Below, piece by piece: positions 21,569 through 31,561 of a stretch of DNA of 64,000 nucleotides. Location: positions 868,001 through 932,000 of the forward strand of contig MU008174.1 of the NCBI GenBank assembly GCA_010909165.1, written 5' to 3'. The DNA is from Anthoceros angustus. Its lineage: Eukaryota; Streptophyta; Anthocerotopsida; Anthocerotales; Anthocerotaceae. Numbering within the stretch: the stretch's first letter is position 1; the number at the start of each line of letters is the position of its first letter. Both the position numbers and the translations under genes were made by a program. Below the pieces are notes generated by a model, which made no database searches, was not told the DNA's origin, and worked only from the letters and a program-made list of their open reading frames with translations.

Positions 21569-22436
21569 TTACGATGAGCTGGTCGTAGATTCGGAGGGCC
21601 CGTTCCCAAACACATCGTTCAGGACGTTCCAAGAACAGAACGACTGTGAAAGTAGCATCAGAGCCTGCAGGAATTGGCACTCAGAATGGGCTAAGGTTTG
21701 CAATTTGATGAACCCAATAGGCAAAGGAGCAAGTACAGATTAGAAGCGGAATGCAAGGCAGAGGTCGAAGTACCTCTTTGACTCCCACATCAGCATCGCA
21801 GCTCTCCAGCTCCCGCATGTTCTGTACCTCCAACGTGTTCAGAAGTTGAATAATCGTGATAGTCGACACAGGCAAAATCTCCAAGGCATCGGTCACCATG
21901 AAGGATAGATTCTTCTTCACAAATCCTGTCTTCCGATGTGATACGACGCATTCGCTCGACTTCCGGACATCGGCCAGCCAAACTTCCTCTGTCATAGACA
22001 GTTTTCGGCAAGAGGGACAATACTGGGAACTGCTTCTAGAGATCCATACGCTGCACCGGCCATCTCTGCACCGGTAGTACAGCTGAGCGGGCGTCTCGCC
22101 GTCTCTGTCCCCAGCCTCCAGCTGCAGCAGCGACGCTTTCTTGATATGCTCGCTCGCAGTCGGAGTCAGCAAATCTGATTTCTCAACATACAAAGCAGGC
22201 TCCTCCAACTTCCTCACGCTGTCTGCAACGTTAGCGATGGAAGCAAGACTCCTGGAAATGTTGAAATCCGGCTTGCAGCTGGCCAATCGCGTCAAGATGG
22301 TCCCCACGGGCAGCACCAAGAAGCTCAAAAGAAGATCCACAAAATCCTTGCCGGCCTCCATGTAAAGCACGCGCTTGGTCCGCTTGTGCTTCAAGAGCCT
22401 CACCGTCATCTTGGGGCCACATTCCGACTCCTCCAT
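21569..22436 (-). CDS. DUF674 protein, copy D7
   Basis: Exons 21774-22436 and 21569-21664 with a 109-nt intron (GAG|GTACTT ... CTGCAG|GCT) give about 252 residues. It is a close paralogue of D3: MEESECGPKMTVRLLKHKRT, then the VLYMEAGKDFVDLL block, LYYRC and CPSC in the middle, LSFMVTDALEILPVSTITII, MRELESCDADVGVKE, and exon 2 ALMLLSQSFCSWNVLNDVF. Unlike D3, its intron is not a multiple of three and contains a stop, so splicing is required. The (gcga)n-rich leader and the 5' flank to about 22790 are shared with D9 and D11. Function of the family is unknown. Confidence 0.85.
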
Positions 22437-23805
22437 CGTACTGCCCACCAAGCGAGCGAACCAGCCACCGCTGTCCACCAAACGAGCGAGCAAGACGCGT
22501 TTGCTTCGTCTCCTAACGATGCACCGATCTTCGAATCCGCGCGTCGCGCAGCATTTAATTTCGCACGAGCTGGAAGATCGACATCAGATTTTGCAGTTTT
22601 GCAGCTAGGCAGCTCTGGCACGCCTAAAATTATCCTGACAGACCTTTAATTAGCCTAGCAAATCTGTTTATCTCGCAGCATCTGTATCTGTCCGGACCCC
22701 ATTCGCCGGACTAACGAATCTTGTCAGGGAAGCCATCATCATCCGTCGGACATCAAAGATAGCAGTTATTGTCTGCCCACTTCCCTGCTGCAACCCAAAT
22801 GCATCAAACCAAATCTGTATGTAACCTGGCATGCATAGATGGCATCAAACGAAATGGCATAAATAAATCGATTGGCTTCATACGAGGGCCATCCACGGGT
22901 GCTCCGGGTGCTGATCGGTAGGCTTCACTCTTGACTGCCTTCAAGTGACAATTTGCAGGCTCGCTAAAGGATAGCTTAACATTCGATGCGTGGAAGAGGG
23001 CTCCTCATAAGAGTAGCGGCGTAAGGAATGTAGTTGAAATTTGGCAATAGTAGTCCTCACTATCTATGAGGTAGGATGTTAGAAATCAAAGTAGAACAAT
23101 GGTTGCAGGTTCACAAACACTGAGTAAATTCATACTCTCCAGACTCTAAGAATCGTAGTATCATGCACCGACAAGCAAAGAAGACCTCCCTCCAACTTCA
23201 AAGAGAGTAATTTCAACACGGAAAAGTAGACCGGGGCATGAGCCCATAGCAAGGATCTCTTCACCATGCCTCTAGACACTTTCCCAATTGCCTTTGAGCA
23301 TTGTGATCTTAGTGATCTTCCTTCCTTCGCAGGTAAATCGCCTCTCCTCTCCTCTGTTTGTCTTATGGCTAATGTGTTTCTCCTCCAGAAAAACATACTT
23401 CTCCACTTCACTTCATTGTGCTGCCGGAGCACTCTTGGCCGCGACCCGGTGACCTGAACAGTTTCCGAGGAAGCCGTGAAATAGCTCATTTTGTGGGTCA
23501 CTTGACAAAGGTGAAAATCTTCCATCGGCCCGCCGATGGAAGATGCCATGCTATGAGATTCAAAAGTTCCATTCAAAAGGACGGAGGCGCAGCCAAGGTC
23601 GGCTCTCTTGTCCAGGTGTCTTTGTCTGCCCCTGGTCAAACGTTCAGGAATCCAGGATGTGTCAGACATATCTGCAAAAGGCTCCGACACAGGGGCTGTC
23701 CATTGCCAACACGAAGAGCCCTCTACAAGATGTTCGAGGTAACTGTATTCCGGGCGGCAGATAAAACGGTGAAGAAAACTGGTATGTACAATGCAGCTTT
23801 CATAG
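22437..23805. promoter_or_regulatory. Shared flank between DUF674 D7 and secreted peptide 1
   Basis: Sequence landmarks gcagcatttaattt, cagattttgcag, aatctgtttatc, tctgtccgga, catcatcatcc and tcggacatcaaaga recur in the same order at 28155-28360, 32540-32730 and (partly) 38200-38320. The flank probably holds the divergent DUF674/peptide control region. Further right, cattccattcaaaaggacgg-type sequence and a cccctggtcaaa block precede all three peptide genes and could be an untranslated or coding exon. I cannot place promoters exactly. Confidence 0.5.
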
Positions 23806-24048
23806 CTGGCGAAACACGCAACCGTTGTGGTGCTTGTCATGCTCACGATGGTGAGCATTCAATGCGTGGCACAGGCGTCCAACAAGACTGGTGGGTCCCA
23901 CTCCCATGTCCCCGACCACTTTCATCGTCGACTTTTGGTCTGTGGATCCCACAGACCTTGCTACTATGGAAATTCACCACCTTGTGTCTTCCCTTACTAC
24001 TGTTCCCCGCCTCCGACTCCGAGTCCTGTGTTTTCGCCTCCTGAATGA
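23806..24048 (+). pseudogene. Secreted four-cysteine peptide, copy 1, start codon lost
   Basis: The frame matches copies at 29131 and 38795 over its whole length (same length as copy 3), but the start ATG is CTG (catagCTGgcg versus catacATGgcg). The next ATG is at 23839, inside the hydrophobic signal sequence, leaving MLTMVSIQC. The mature part is conserved: PDHFHRRLLVCGSHRPCYYG, then PCVFPYYCSPPP. It could still be translated from the internal ATG with a shortened signal peptide. Confidence 0.65.
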
Positions 24049-24248
24049 AACCGCCTGGTGGGCACATGTGCAAACCAAGCTGGAGCTGCATCAAGTTTAT
24101 CATGCCTAGGCTAGCTGGTATGCATTTAAGTCATTTCCTTTGGGGCCATAGCTTGTAAGACTGCAAGGTGTATGCAGAGGCATTCACAACAGCGATGTCT
24201 CCAATGTTCAATGGTTGTTTTGCACCTTGAGACTAGTGTGGCTGTCTT

Positions 24249-24500
24249 GAATTCTTCTTCACGAATCCACTGTTGCGTTGGGATACTACCTTGCCGGTGG
24301 GCTTTTGGACCTGTCATCCAAACCTGTTGCGTCATATGCTTGCGGCAAGAAGGACATTTGGTACTAGTGGTCGTCATCCATATATTGGTCAACCTAGAAA
24401 CAAAACCATATGCATCGGTAAAAGAAGTGACGCAGCAGCACCGGTAGTACAATTGAGCAGGCTTCCTTTCATCTCCGGCGCCCGTAGCCCCGGTCGATGT
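24249..24500 (-). pseudogene. DUF674 fragment, copy D8
   Basis: An internal piece of exon 1 only: AQLYYRCCC, TSTKCPSCRKHMTQQVWMT, then a frameshift into the GFVKKNS block. It is closest to D11. The left end joins abruptly at 24248 to sequence that follows the peptide genes (gtgtggctgtcttg), and the right end at about 24500 joins unrelated DNA. Confidence 0.75.
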
Positions 24501-24597
24501 AACTGGCTAATGTCTCGCTGTCGTCCTGGTACAGATTCAAAAGCTGGTTATGAAAGTCCTGGAGGAACGTAAGGCTTCGGAATTTCACGAGGAACGC

Positions 24598-24839
24598 TCA
24601 GCACCCTGGCCAGTCAAGCTGATCTACATCCTTCAATTTCTCGTACCATGCTTCAGCCCTTCCTCTGAGTGAAGTGGGGAAGTACTTGAGGTACTTTCTC
24701 TCGGTCCCCATGATTCTCAAGGCATTCCTGAATCTCAACAAATGCTCATCAGGGTCATCAGCTGGGGTCCCAACTAAGGCAGGTAAGGCAGAGAGTTCCA
24801 AACGCTTCTTGTCTGATGACCTCGATATTTTCTCTTGAC
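24598..24839 (-). mobile_element. Ty3/gypsy-type gag fragment
   Basis: The minus-strand frame reads TPADDPDEHLLRFRNALRIM and then YFPTSLRGRAEAWYEKL, typical of the retrotransposon gag domain. The frame extends upstream without ATG to about 24839. No protease, reverse transcriptase or LTR is seen nearby, so it is a stranded fragment. Confidence 0.75.
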
Positions 24840-26224
24840 TAACTATTACTCACTTTCTACGGTGGAACCAGCTACCTTGCTGAACGAGCTCTGCAAGCGT
24901 CAGCCTGATGAAGAGCCAGCCACAGTTGCTGATAGGCCAGGGGCATGTGCACAAAACCAAAGGGTGAGAAGAGCACCTGTTGTGGCTGTTCCTCCTGCAC
25001 AGGTCTAACACAGACTGATGCTTCCTAGCTCGTCGAGACTCTTTCGACTCTCTTCTCATTGTCACAAGATCATAACACTTTGGGTGATGCAGGTAGGACT
25101 CGCCCGGGAGTTGGGGAGGATGCGTGTATTGCTTACACATTCCAATGCCCAAGCCTCAGCAACGAGTCCCGCCCGGGTGACAAGCACTTGGGTCTAGCCT
25201 GCTCCAAGGTTGACGTTCAAGGCTACCGGGTCTGGACCTAGCCTGTAAATCTACAAGGGAGTTAGGCCTCTCTCTCTCGTAAGACTCTTGATATGCTGTT
25301 ATACCTCACGAGAGAGACTCTTGATATGCTGTTATACCTCACTCACCTGCATTCATACACGCATACAGATGACACTAAATATGAATGATGCTGGCTACGA
25401 TGCTGATATGTAGAACAAGGAAAGGCTGGCTGATGCCTGGCTGCTCGTGCTTCAGCAAAGAGGCCTGTACGGACTTCACATTGGGGACACACACAATGAT
25501 GATCAGATTCAGAACACTAGATTGCACAATAAGGGATTGGCCTCGATGAGCCAGCCTTGTCATGTAAAGACGTCCAAGTGAACAGAGATGGGCCTGAGAA
25601 TCGCCTTCTGCTTCGTTGTGGCTCAACGGCCTCGCATTCTTGTACATCTGCTGTGCCTCCAAGGGTCATTCTCTACAGCTGTACGAGGGCAAGGCCCTCC
25701 ACATATTCTCCTCTATCCTGACAGCTCTCCGCTATTCTCAAGGGCCTCCGCTAAAGTTAGAAGGCGTTTAGAACAAGTGGAGAGGATGCCCCATGCCCCG
25801 CTTTTGCCTATGCCCCTTCAATCCGCATTTACAAAGATAACCATATAGCAGGTGATGAAAGCTAGACGCTATTTAGCCTTAAATACTGAAATCGGATGCC
25901 GCACTAAGCAGTGGGGCCCACCATCCAGAAACTTGTCCAAGACGGTCGCCTTCCGGTTCCCGTGTTCATTTGGGCTAGTCCACAAGCCATGCCATAGCTT
26001 CTTTCCGATGGCCATGTCGGCGCGACCCATACCCCATGTGCCATGATCCATGCCTCATGCTCCAGGCGCGATGCCCGATGCACGAACCCGGTGGTCCTGA
26101 CCGGGGTCCCACCTGCAACACTGGTGGGACCCAGGTCACGACCACCGTCACCATCGACTTCTGGCATGTGGGTTTCAGTGGGTTTGCCCCTACGCAATTT
26201 CTGAACGTAAACGGACGGGGTAAA
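24840..26224. other. Gene-poor stretch with a short direct repeat
   Basis: No gene is recognised. A direct repeat of gactcttgatatgctgttat plus acctcac lies at about 25281 and 25316. From about 26040 the sequence again resembles DNA around the unit edges. Confidence 0.4.
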
Positions 26225-26530
26225 AGAACCCTAAACCATGCTTTTTACCTCCGACTGACAAGCTATACACCAGTCCGTGTCTGTCCACCAGCTCTGGCGC
26301 TCTGGCCTGGCTGCTTCCATGCGATGTCTTCTCTCCTTGCCTGCATCTCCAGAACGCCTCCCAGATCTCAGATCTCGACACTAGTGCATATGTTGAACAT
26401 CAGCACATGCATATGCTGCGGTATGTGTTTCATCTAGCTTTTCTACTTCATTGAAGGCATGGAGACGGTCACCTCCATATTCCTCCATTTTTCACAGGCT
26501 GCACCAGCAGACTGTACTGCAAACTCTACA
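26225..26530 (-). pseudogene. PPR gene 3'-end fragment
   Basis: The minus strand matches the E/E+ end of the gene at 39332-41752, in two frames: CEKWRNMEV, then EIWEAFWRCRQGEKTSHGSS and ELVDRHGLVYSLSVGGKKHG. The rest of the PPR gene is absent, and on the right it runs into the 3' flank of DUF674 D9. It is the scar of a deleted PPR gene. Confidence 0.8.
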
Positions 26531-27142
26531 CTGCTGCAATCTCTACTCTGCAGAAACTGCGTCAATCCTGACTCTGTTGAAACTCTGGTGACCTGCCTAT
26601 CGCAGCCAAAGTCCTTGATCAGCCTCGCTTTTGCAATTACATGAATAACCACGGTTAAAAGACCGGACCTTGTGCCATGTGACACTGTGCAGTACAGCAA
26701 GAAAATTATAAATCAATCGTAGCTTGTGCAGATGCGTGTGTGCATGCTCACAGGAATTTATCACATTCTCCAAAATTGTAAAACTTGCTCGATTACATGC
26801 AAGGCACATCAGAGTCATGACCTCTGGAGAGACGGACATTCCTAGAAAGAAAACGACACATGGACACATTTGTAAATATGTATAGTAGCCTACAGCTAAT
26901 TCCTCACTGACATATCTTCAGATTCTGACCATTCTCTCTTTTGTCCTCCCAAAGACTGTGCAACAGCTACGCAAGCCATTTACAGCGACAGCAACCAAAC
27001 AAAACCAAAACCAAATCCAAAACTGTTTCATGCAATAATCTAACAGGGTAACAGCTTGCCTTGCCACTCTCCACCGAGCAGCAACCACATGCTGGCCTTA
27101 AGGCCTCAGTCTCGGCACCAAAACCAGAGCGACTTGCGAAGA
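26531..27142. other. 3' flank of DUF674 D9, repeated in other units
   Basis: Same unit-edge sequence as near 20967-21362 and 31085-31375. No gene is recognised. Confidence 0.6.
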
Positions 27143-28012
27143 TTATGACGAGCGTGCCTTGCCTGGCTCTAACACATCATTCAGGACATTCCGAGAACTG
27201 AAGGACCTCGCCAGCAGTGTCAGAGCCTGCAGAGATTGGCACCCAAAACGTTCAGGTTGGCAAAGTATGTAATGATCCCAATGGGAGGCGCGGAGGGGCA
27301 AGTACGGGAAAATGCGACATTCGAAATGCAGAGATCGCATTACCTCCGTGGCTCCAACAGCGGCTGTAGAGCTCTCCAGATCCCGCATGGTCTGGATGTC
27401 CAATTTATTGAGCAGATCGATACTCGAGATAGTCGACATAGGCGAGATTTCCAAGCCATCAGTCACGATGAATGTTGAATTTCTCTTCACGAATCCACTC
27501 TTGCGTTGGCATGCTACCTTGCTGGTGGGCGTTTGGACCTCCGCCATCCAAACCTGTTCCGTCATTTTGGTGCAGCAAGAAGGACATCTGCCACTTCCGT
27601 TATTCATCCAGAAACTACTATCATTTTGCGCACAAAGGCCGCAGTTGCACTGGTAGTACAGTTGAGCGGGCTTTTTTTCATCTGTAGCGCCCTTAGCCTT
27701 CAGCTGCAGCAGCGACGCTTTAGTGATATGCTCGCTCGCAACAGGAGTAAGCAAATCGGATTTCTCAACATACAAAGCCTGACCGTCCAGCTTTCTCACG
27801 CTGCTGGCCACGTTAGCCATAGAAGCCAGACTCTCCGACAAATCCCAAGTCTTGAAGCTAGCCAATCTCGTGAGGATGGTCCCCACGGGCAGCACAAGGA
27901 AGCTCAGAAGTAGATCCACGAAGTCCTTCCCGGCTTCCATGTAAAGCACCCGCTTGGTGCGTGCGTGCCTCAAGATCTTTACAGTCATCTTGGGTCCACT
28001 ACCCGACTCCAT
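27143..28012 (-). CDS. DUF674 protein, copy D9
   Basis: Exons 27344-28012 and 27143-27226 with a 117-nt intron (GAG|GTAATG ... CTGCAG|GCT) give about 250 residues. The start is MESGSGPKMTVKILRHARTK, shared with D11; an in-frame ATG at 28162 would add about 50 residues. All family blocks are intact: VLYMEAGKDFVDLLLSFLVL, a Cys cluster (YYQCNCGLC ... RCPSC), STFIVTDGLEISPMSTISSI, the exon-1 end AVGATE, and exon 2 ALTLLARSFSSRNVLNDVL. The intron is 39 codons without a stop, so intron retention would give a longer open protein. It is very close to D11, so the duplication is recent or was homogenised. Confidence 0.85.
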   Translation of the reverse strand: MESGSGPKMTVKILRHARTKRVLYMEAGKDFVDLLLSFLVLPVGTILTRLASFKTWDLSESLASMANVASSVRKLDGQALYVEKSDLLTPVASEHITKASLLQLKAKGATDEKKPAQLYYQCNCGLCAQNDSSFWMNNGSGRCPSCCTKMTEQVWMAEVQTPTSKVACQRKSGFVKRNSTFIVTDGLEISPMSTISSIDLLNKLDIQTMRDLESSTAAVGATEVMRSLHFECRIFPYLPLRASHWDHYILCQPERFGCQSLQALTLLARSFSSRNVLNDVLEPGKARSS

Positions 28013-28125
28013 CCCCGTCCCCAGCAAGCGAGCGACCCAGCAAGCAGGCAGGCGAGCGAGCGAGCGAGCAATGCAAGTCGCGGTTGCTACTGCGACTTGA
28101 CGAGTTCGAGACGCCAGCGGGCCGA

Positions 28126-28134
28126 CTATATACC
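28126..28134 (-). promoter_or_regulatory. Possible TATA box of DUF674 D9
   Basis: GGTATATAG on the minus strand, about 115 bp upstream of the chosen ATG. D11 lacks the segment that contains it (cgccagcg joins directly to tgagatc). Confidence 0.45.
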
Positions 28135-29130
28135 CGATCGGGTCCGTCGAATTGCGCAGCATTTAATTTCACACCAGCTTGAGATCAACAGCAGATTTTG
28201 CAGGTTTTGCAGCTGCAAAACGGACAGCCCTAGATGTACAGTGATTATTAGCCCACAAAGTTTGTTTAGCCACCTCATCTGTCCGGACCTGATCCGCTGC
28301 GCTAGCCATGTACGTAATCTGTTAGGAATGTCATCATCATCCATCGGACATCAAAGACTGTGTTATTTGCCAATGTCTCTGCTTCAAGCAAAAATGCCAT
28401 CCAATAAAATAGTCCATGTACATATGTAGATAGGTAATAGTCCAGGAAACCCGCACATGGCTCCGATTCGCTCCATACGATGGTCAATTCGTTGGTGTCG
28501 ATCAACTTGTTGTGCCTGGAAGGGACAATTTCAGTGATGACCGCAAGGGGGTGGCAAGTTGCAACTCTCAAGGCAAACGGGAAAGTGTGCAGAGACTTAG
28601 TAGCCTCGCCAATGGAGTGTCGACAGTTTGTGCCACCTCCAGGTCTCCAGCAGTGCAAGACCTTGGAGACTGTGAGAAACGGCTGAAAACCACAATAAAG
28701 TGAGTGAGGCCCTCCTCCTCAGGAGGAGGCTGACCCCAGGCCTGGCCGTCGGTGACGTGTCCTCACTATGTCCAGCCATGGTGGATGCCCCCACCATGCC
28801 CAGCCATCGCGTACGCATCTCCACAAGGAAGATGCGATGCTATAGCATTCCAAAATTCCATTCAAAAGGGCGGACCCAAAGCCAAGGTCGTCTCTCTTGT
28901 ACACTCGTCCATGTCCGCCCCTGGTCAAAGTTCAGGAACCCAAGGCATGCCAAACATACAAAAGACTCCAGCAGGGGATGGAACAAGAAGAGCCCTTCAG
29001 AAGCTGTTTGAGGGATTCGGGCGGCAGATACAACGGTGAAGACAATCTGGTACGTACAATTCAGGGCTAGCTCGTCCGGAATACAATACTTACGCTTATG
29101 GACATGGCTCGTGCTGCTGCAGCGTTATAC
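28135..29130. other. Divergent flank between DUF674 D9 and secreted peptide 2
   Basis: The left part repeats the D7 5' flank. The right part (28840-29040) holds the cccctggtcaaagttcagg block conserved before all three peptides. In two copies it is open as MSAPGQSSG, MPNIQKTPAGD and LQKL, which may be an upstream exon or chance. No independent gene can be supported. Confidence 0.45.
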
Positions 29131-29361
29131 ATGGCGAAACTCGGAACAGTTGTGGTGCTTCTGATGCTCACGATGGTGAGCATTCAATGCGTGGCACAGG
29201 CGTCCAGCAACACCGGTGGGTCCGACTCCTATGTCACCGACCACTTTCACCGTCGACTTCTGGCCTGTGGATTCCACAGACCTTGCTACTACGGAAATTC
29301 ACGACCATGTGTCTTCCCTTACTACTGTTCCCCGCCTCCGCCTCCCAGTCCTATGTTTTAG
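29131..29361 (+). CDS. Small secreted four-cysteine peptide, copy 2
   Basis: A 76-residue precursor. The start is the ATG of MAKLG, because the alternative 33 nt upstream (29098) is out of frame in copy 3 while MAK is conserved. A signal peptide is clear: hydrophobic TVVVLLMLTMVSIQC, then VAQA before SS. The mature peptide is about 50 residues: an acidic/Ser linker, TDHFHRRLLACGFHRPC, YYGNSRPC, VFPYYC and a Pro-rich tail. The four cysteines could form two disulfides, and the RR may be a processing site. I do not recognise a named family; a signalling or antimicrobial role is only a guess. It lies divergent to DUF674 D9. Confidence 0.75.
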   Translation: MAKLGTVVVLLMLTMVSIQCVAQASSNTGGSDSYVTDHFHRRLLACGFHRPCYYGNSRPCVFPYYCSPPPPPSPMF

Positions 29362-29649
29362 CCTCCTGAATGAAACAGCCTGGTGGGCACATGTGCATCC
29401 CAAGCTGGAGATGCATAAAGTTCATCCTGCCCAGGCTATCTGGTATGCATTTAAGTCCTGCCCTTTGGGGCCATAGCTTATAAGACCGCAAGGCTTATTC
29501 TGAGGCATTCACTACAGCGATGTCTCCACTGTTCAATGGTTGTTTTACAACTTGAGACTAGTGTGGCTGGCTTAGTATGTTATCTACCAACTTATTAGGA
29601 TATGCCGATATGCCAAAGCCATTCTGGGAACAAGTTGTTTCAATCTTAA
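29362..29649. other. 3' flank of peptide 2
   Basis: Conserved with the sequence after peptide copies 1 and 3 (agcctggtgggcacatgtgc, tggtatgcattt). No gene is recognised. Confidence 0.5.
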
Positions 29650-29762
29650 TATTGTGTATATGGCTCCCATGTGAGGATGCCTTTCATTCCCGACCGAAAA
29701 CTGTGCACCAGTCCGTTCATGTCTGTCCAGCAGCTCTGGCCTGACTGCTTCCTTGCTATGCC
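29650..29762 (-). pseudogene. Short PPR gene 3'-end fragment
   Basis: About 110 bp match the very end of the PPR gene at 39332: gatgcctttcattcccgacc, aaaactgtgcaccagtcc, catgtctgtcca and agctctggcc. Everything upstream in the gene is lost. Confidence 0.7.
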
Positions 29763-30405
29763 CAAACGCTGACTTGCAGCAAACGGCGAGAACTCTGACT
29801 CTGTCGAAACTCTGGTGGCTAGCCCGGCGAAGTCAAAGCGGACGTTTGGTCAGCTGCGCATTTTCCATTGCACCAATAACGACGGTACCTGAAAGACAAG
29901 ACCTTCTGAAATGTGACATTGTGCAGTACAGTACATCAAGAAGATTGGGATGTAAATCCTAGCTTGTACAGATGTGAGAGGCATTCAGCACATTCTCCAA
30001 CACTTCAGCAATTGCTCCATTACATAAAAGGCACATCGGAGTCATAAGACCTCGAGACAAACATGCCTACAAGTAAACGAGATATAAACAGATTTGTGGA
30101 TACAGTAGCCTACAGCTAATTTCCTTTGCACTGATGTATCTTAAGGTTCTGAGCTCAGGCTGTCTCTCTCCTGTACTCCCAAAAGCTGTACACCTTCCAA
30201 TCGGCATTGCTATTTACAACCACAGCGAACAAACAAAACCCAACCCAAAACCAAAAATGTTTCATGCAAAACTCTAACAGGCAGGTTCTGAGGCTGCTTC
30301 TTCGTCTTCTAACAGCTTGGCTTGGTCACTATCCACTGAGCAGCAGGCACATGCTGGCCCTTAAAGCTCCAGTCTCTGCACCAAAACCAGAGGTACTTGC
30401 GAAGA
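29763..30405. other. 3' flank of DUF674 D10, repeated in other units
   Basis: Same unit-edge sequences as near 20967-21362. No gene is recognised. Confidence 0.55.
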
Positions 30406-30821
30406 TTATGACGAGCGTACCAAATCTTCTTCTGCCCGACATCAGGACAGCTGTCCCTGTCGCAACAGTAGTACAATTGAGCTGGTTTCTTGCATCCCTG
30501 CAGCTGACGCCCGTGGCCTTCACCTGCAGCAGCGATGCTTTTTTTGATATGCTCGCTCGCAACAGAAGCCAGCAAATCTGCTTTCTCAACATGCAAAAAG
30601 ACGACCGTCCAGCTTCCTGAGGCTGTTGGCAACGTTAGAAACAGAAGCCAGACTCCGTGAGAAATCGAAGGGCAGCGCGTAGCAAGCCAATCGCGTCAGG
30701 ATGGTCCTCACCAGGAGATCCACGAAGTCCTTTTCAGCTTCCATGTACAGGACCTGCTTGCTGTGCACGTGCCTCAAAATAAAAGCTTTACGGTCATCTT
30801 GGGTCATCTATCCGACTCCAT
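30406..30821 (-). pseudogene. DUF674 pseudogene, copy D10
   Basis: From the former ATG at 30821 the frame stops after MESDR. The next frame carries KQVLYMEAEKDFVDLL, but then a deletion removes LSFLVLPVG. ADLLASVASEHIKK and AQLYYCC are in another frame. The gene then jumps from the Cys segment to the last few codons of exon 2, so the second half of exon 1 and the intron are deleted. Confidence 0.8.
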
Positions 30822-31561
30822 CCCAGTGCCCAGCAAGCGGCAGCCAGCAGGCAGCGAGCAACGAGAAGCAGCAGCAGCAGGAGCAGCATGCCCTGACATG
30901 CCAATCCATCATGTTTGATGCCCACACTACGCCCAGCCATCCAGCATGTGATCGAACGGAATTGGAGTGCTTAGTCGAAGGTGAAGAACAGAATTCGAGT
31001 GCTTAGAAGGTGATAGAACGGAATTGGAGCGCTGTCAAGGTCATGAACTGAATTGAAGTGCTTAGACACCAAAAAGGATGCGACCAGACCTTGTGCAATG
31101 TGATACTGTGCAGTACAGCAAGAGGATTGGTAAGTCAAACGTAGCCTGTGTATATGCGTGTGTGTATGCCCACAGGAATTTAGCAGATTCTCCAGAATTT
31201 TCAGAAGTTGCTCGACACAATGCACATCGGAGTCATGAGCTCTTGAGTGACGGACATGTCTACAAGTAAACGAAATATGGACACATTTATACATGCAGTA
31301 GCCTACAGCTAATTCCTCACTGAAGATTCTGGCAAGGTCTCTTCTGTCTTAAGGTCTCTTCTGTACACCCAAGGACTGCGCAACAGCTATTGCTATTCAC
31401 AGCGACAGCAACCAAGCAAACAAAACCAAAACCAAAACTATTAAATGCAAAAATCTCATAGGCTATTACAGCTTGGATTGGCCACTCTCCAGTGAGCAGC
31501 AAGCACATGCTGGCCTTAGCAGCCGCAGTCTCTGCACCAAAAACAGAGGGATTTGCGACGA
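30822..31561. other. Unit junction between D10 and D11
   Basis: Three short repeats of gaattggagtgcttag type at 30958-31065, then the usual 3' flank of a DUF674 unit. No gene is recognised. Confidence 0.5.

Noticed and set aside
23130-23858. 242-codon minus-strand ORF
   Set aside because: It runs antisense through the duplicated flank of peptide 1 and is not open in the other copies of that flank.
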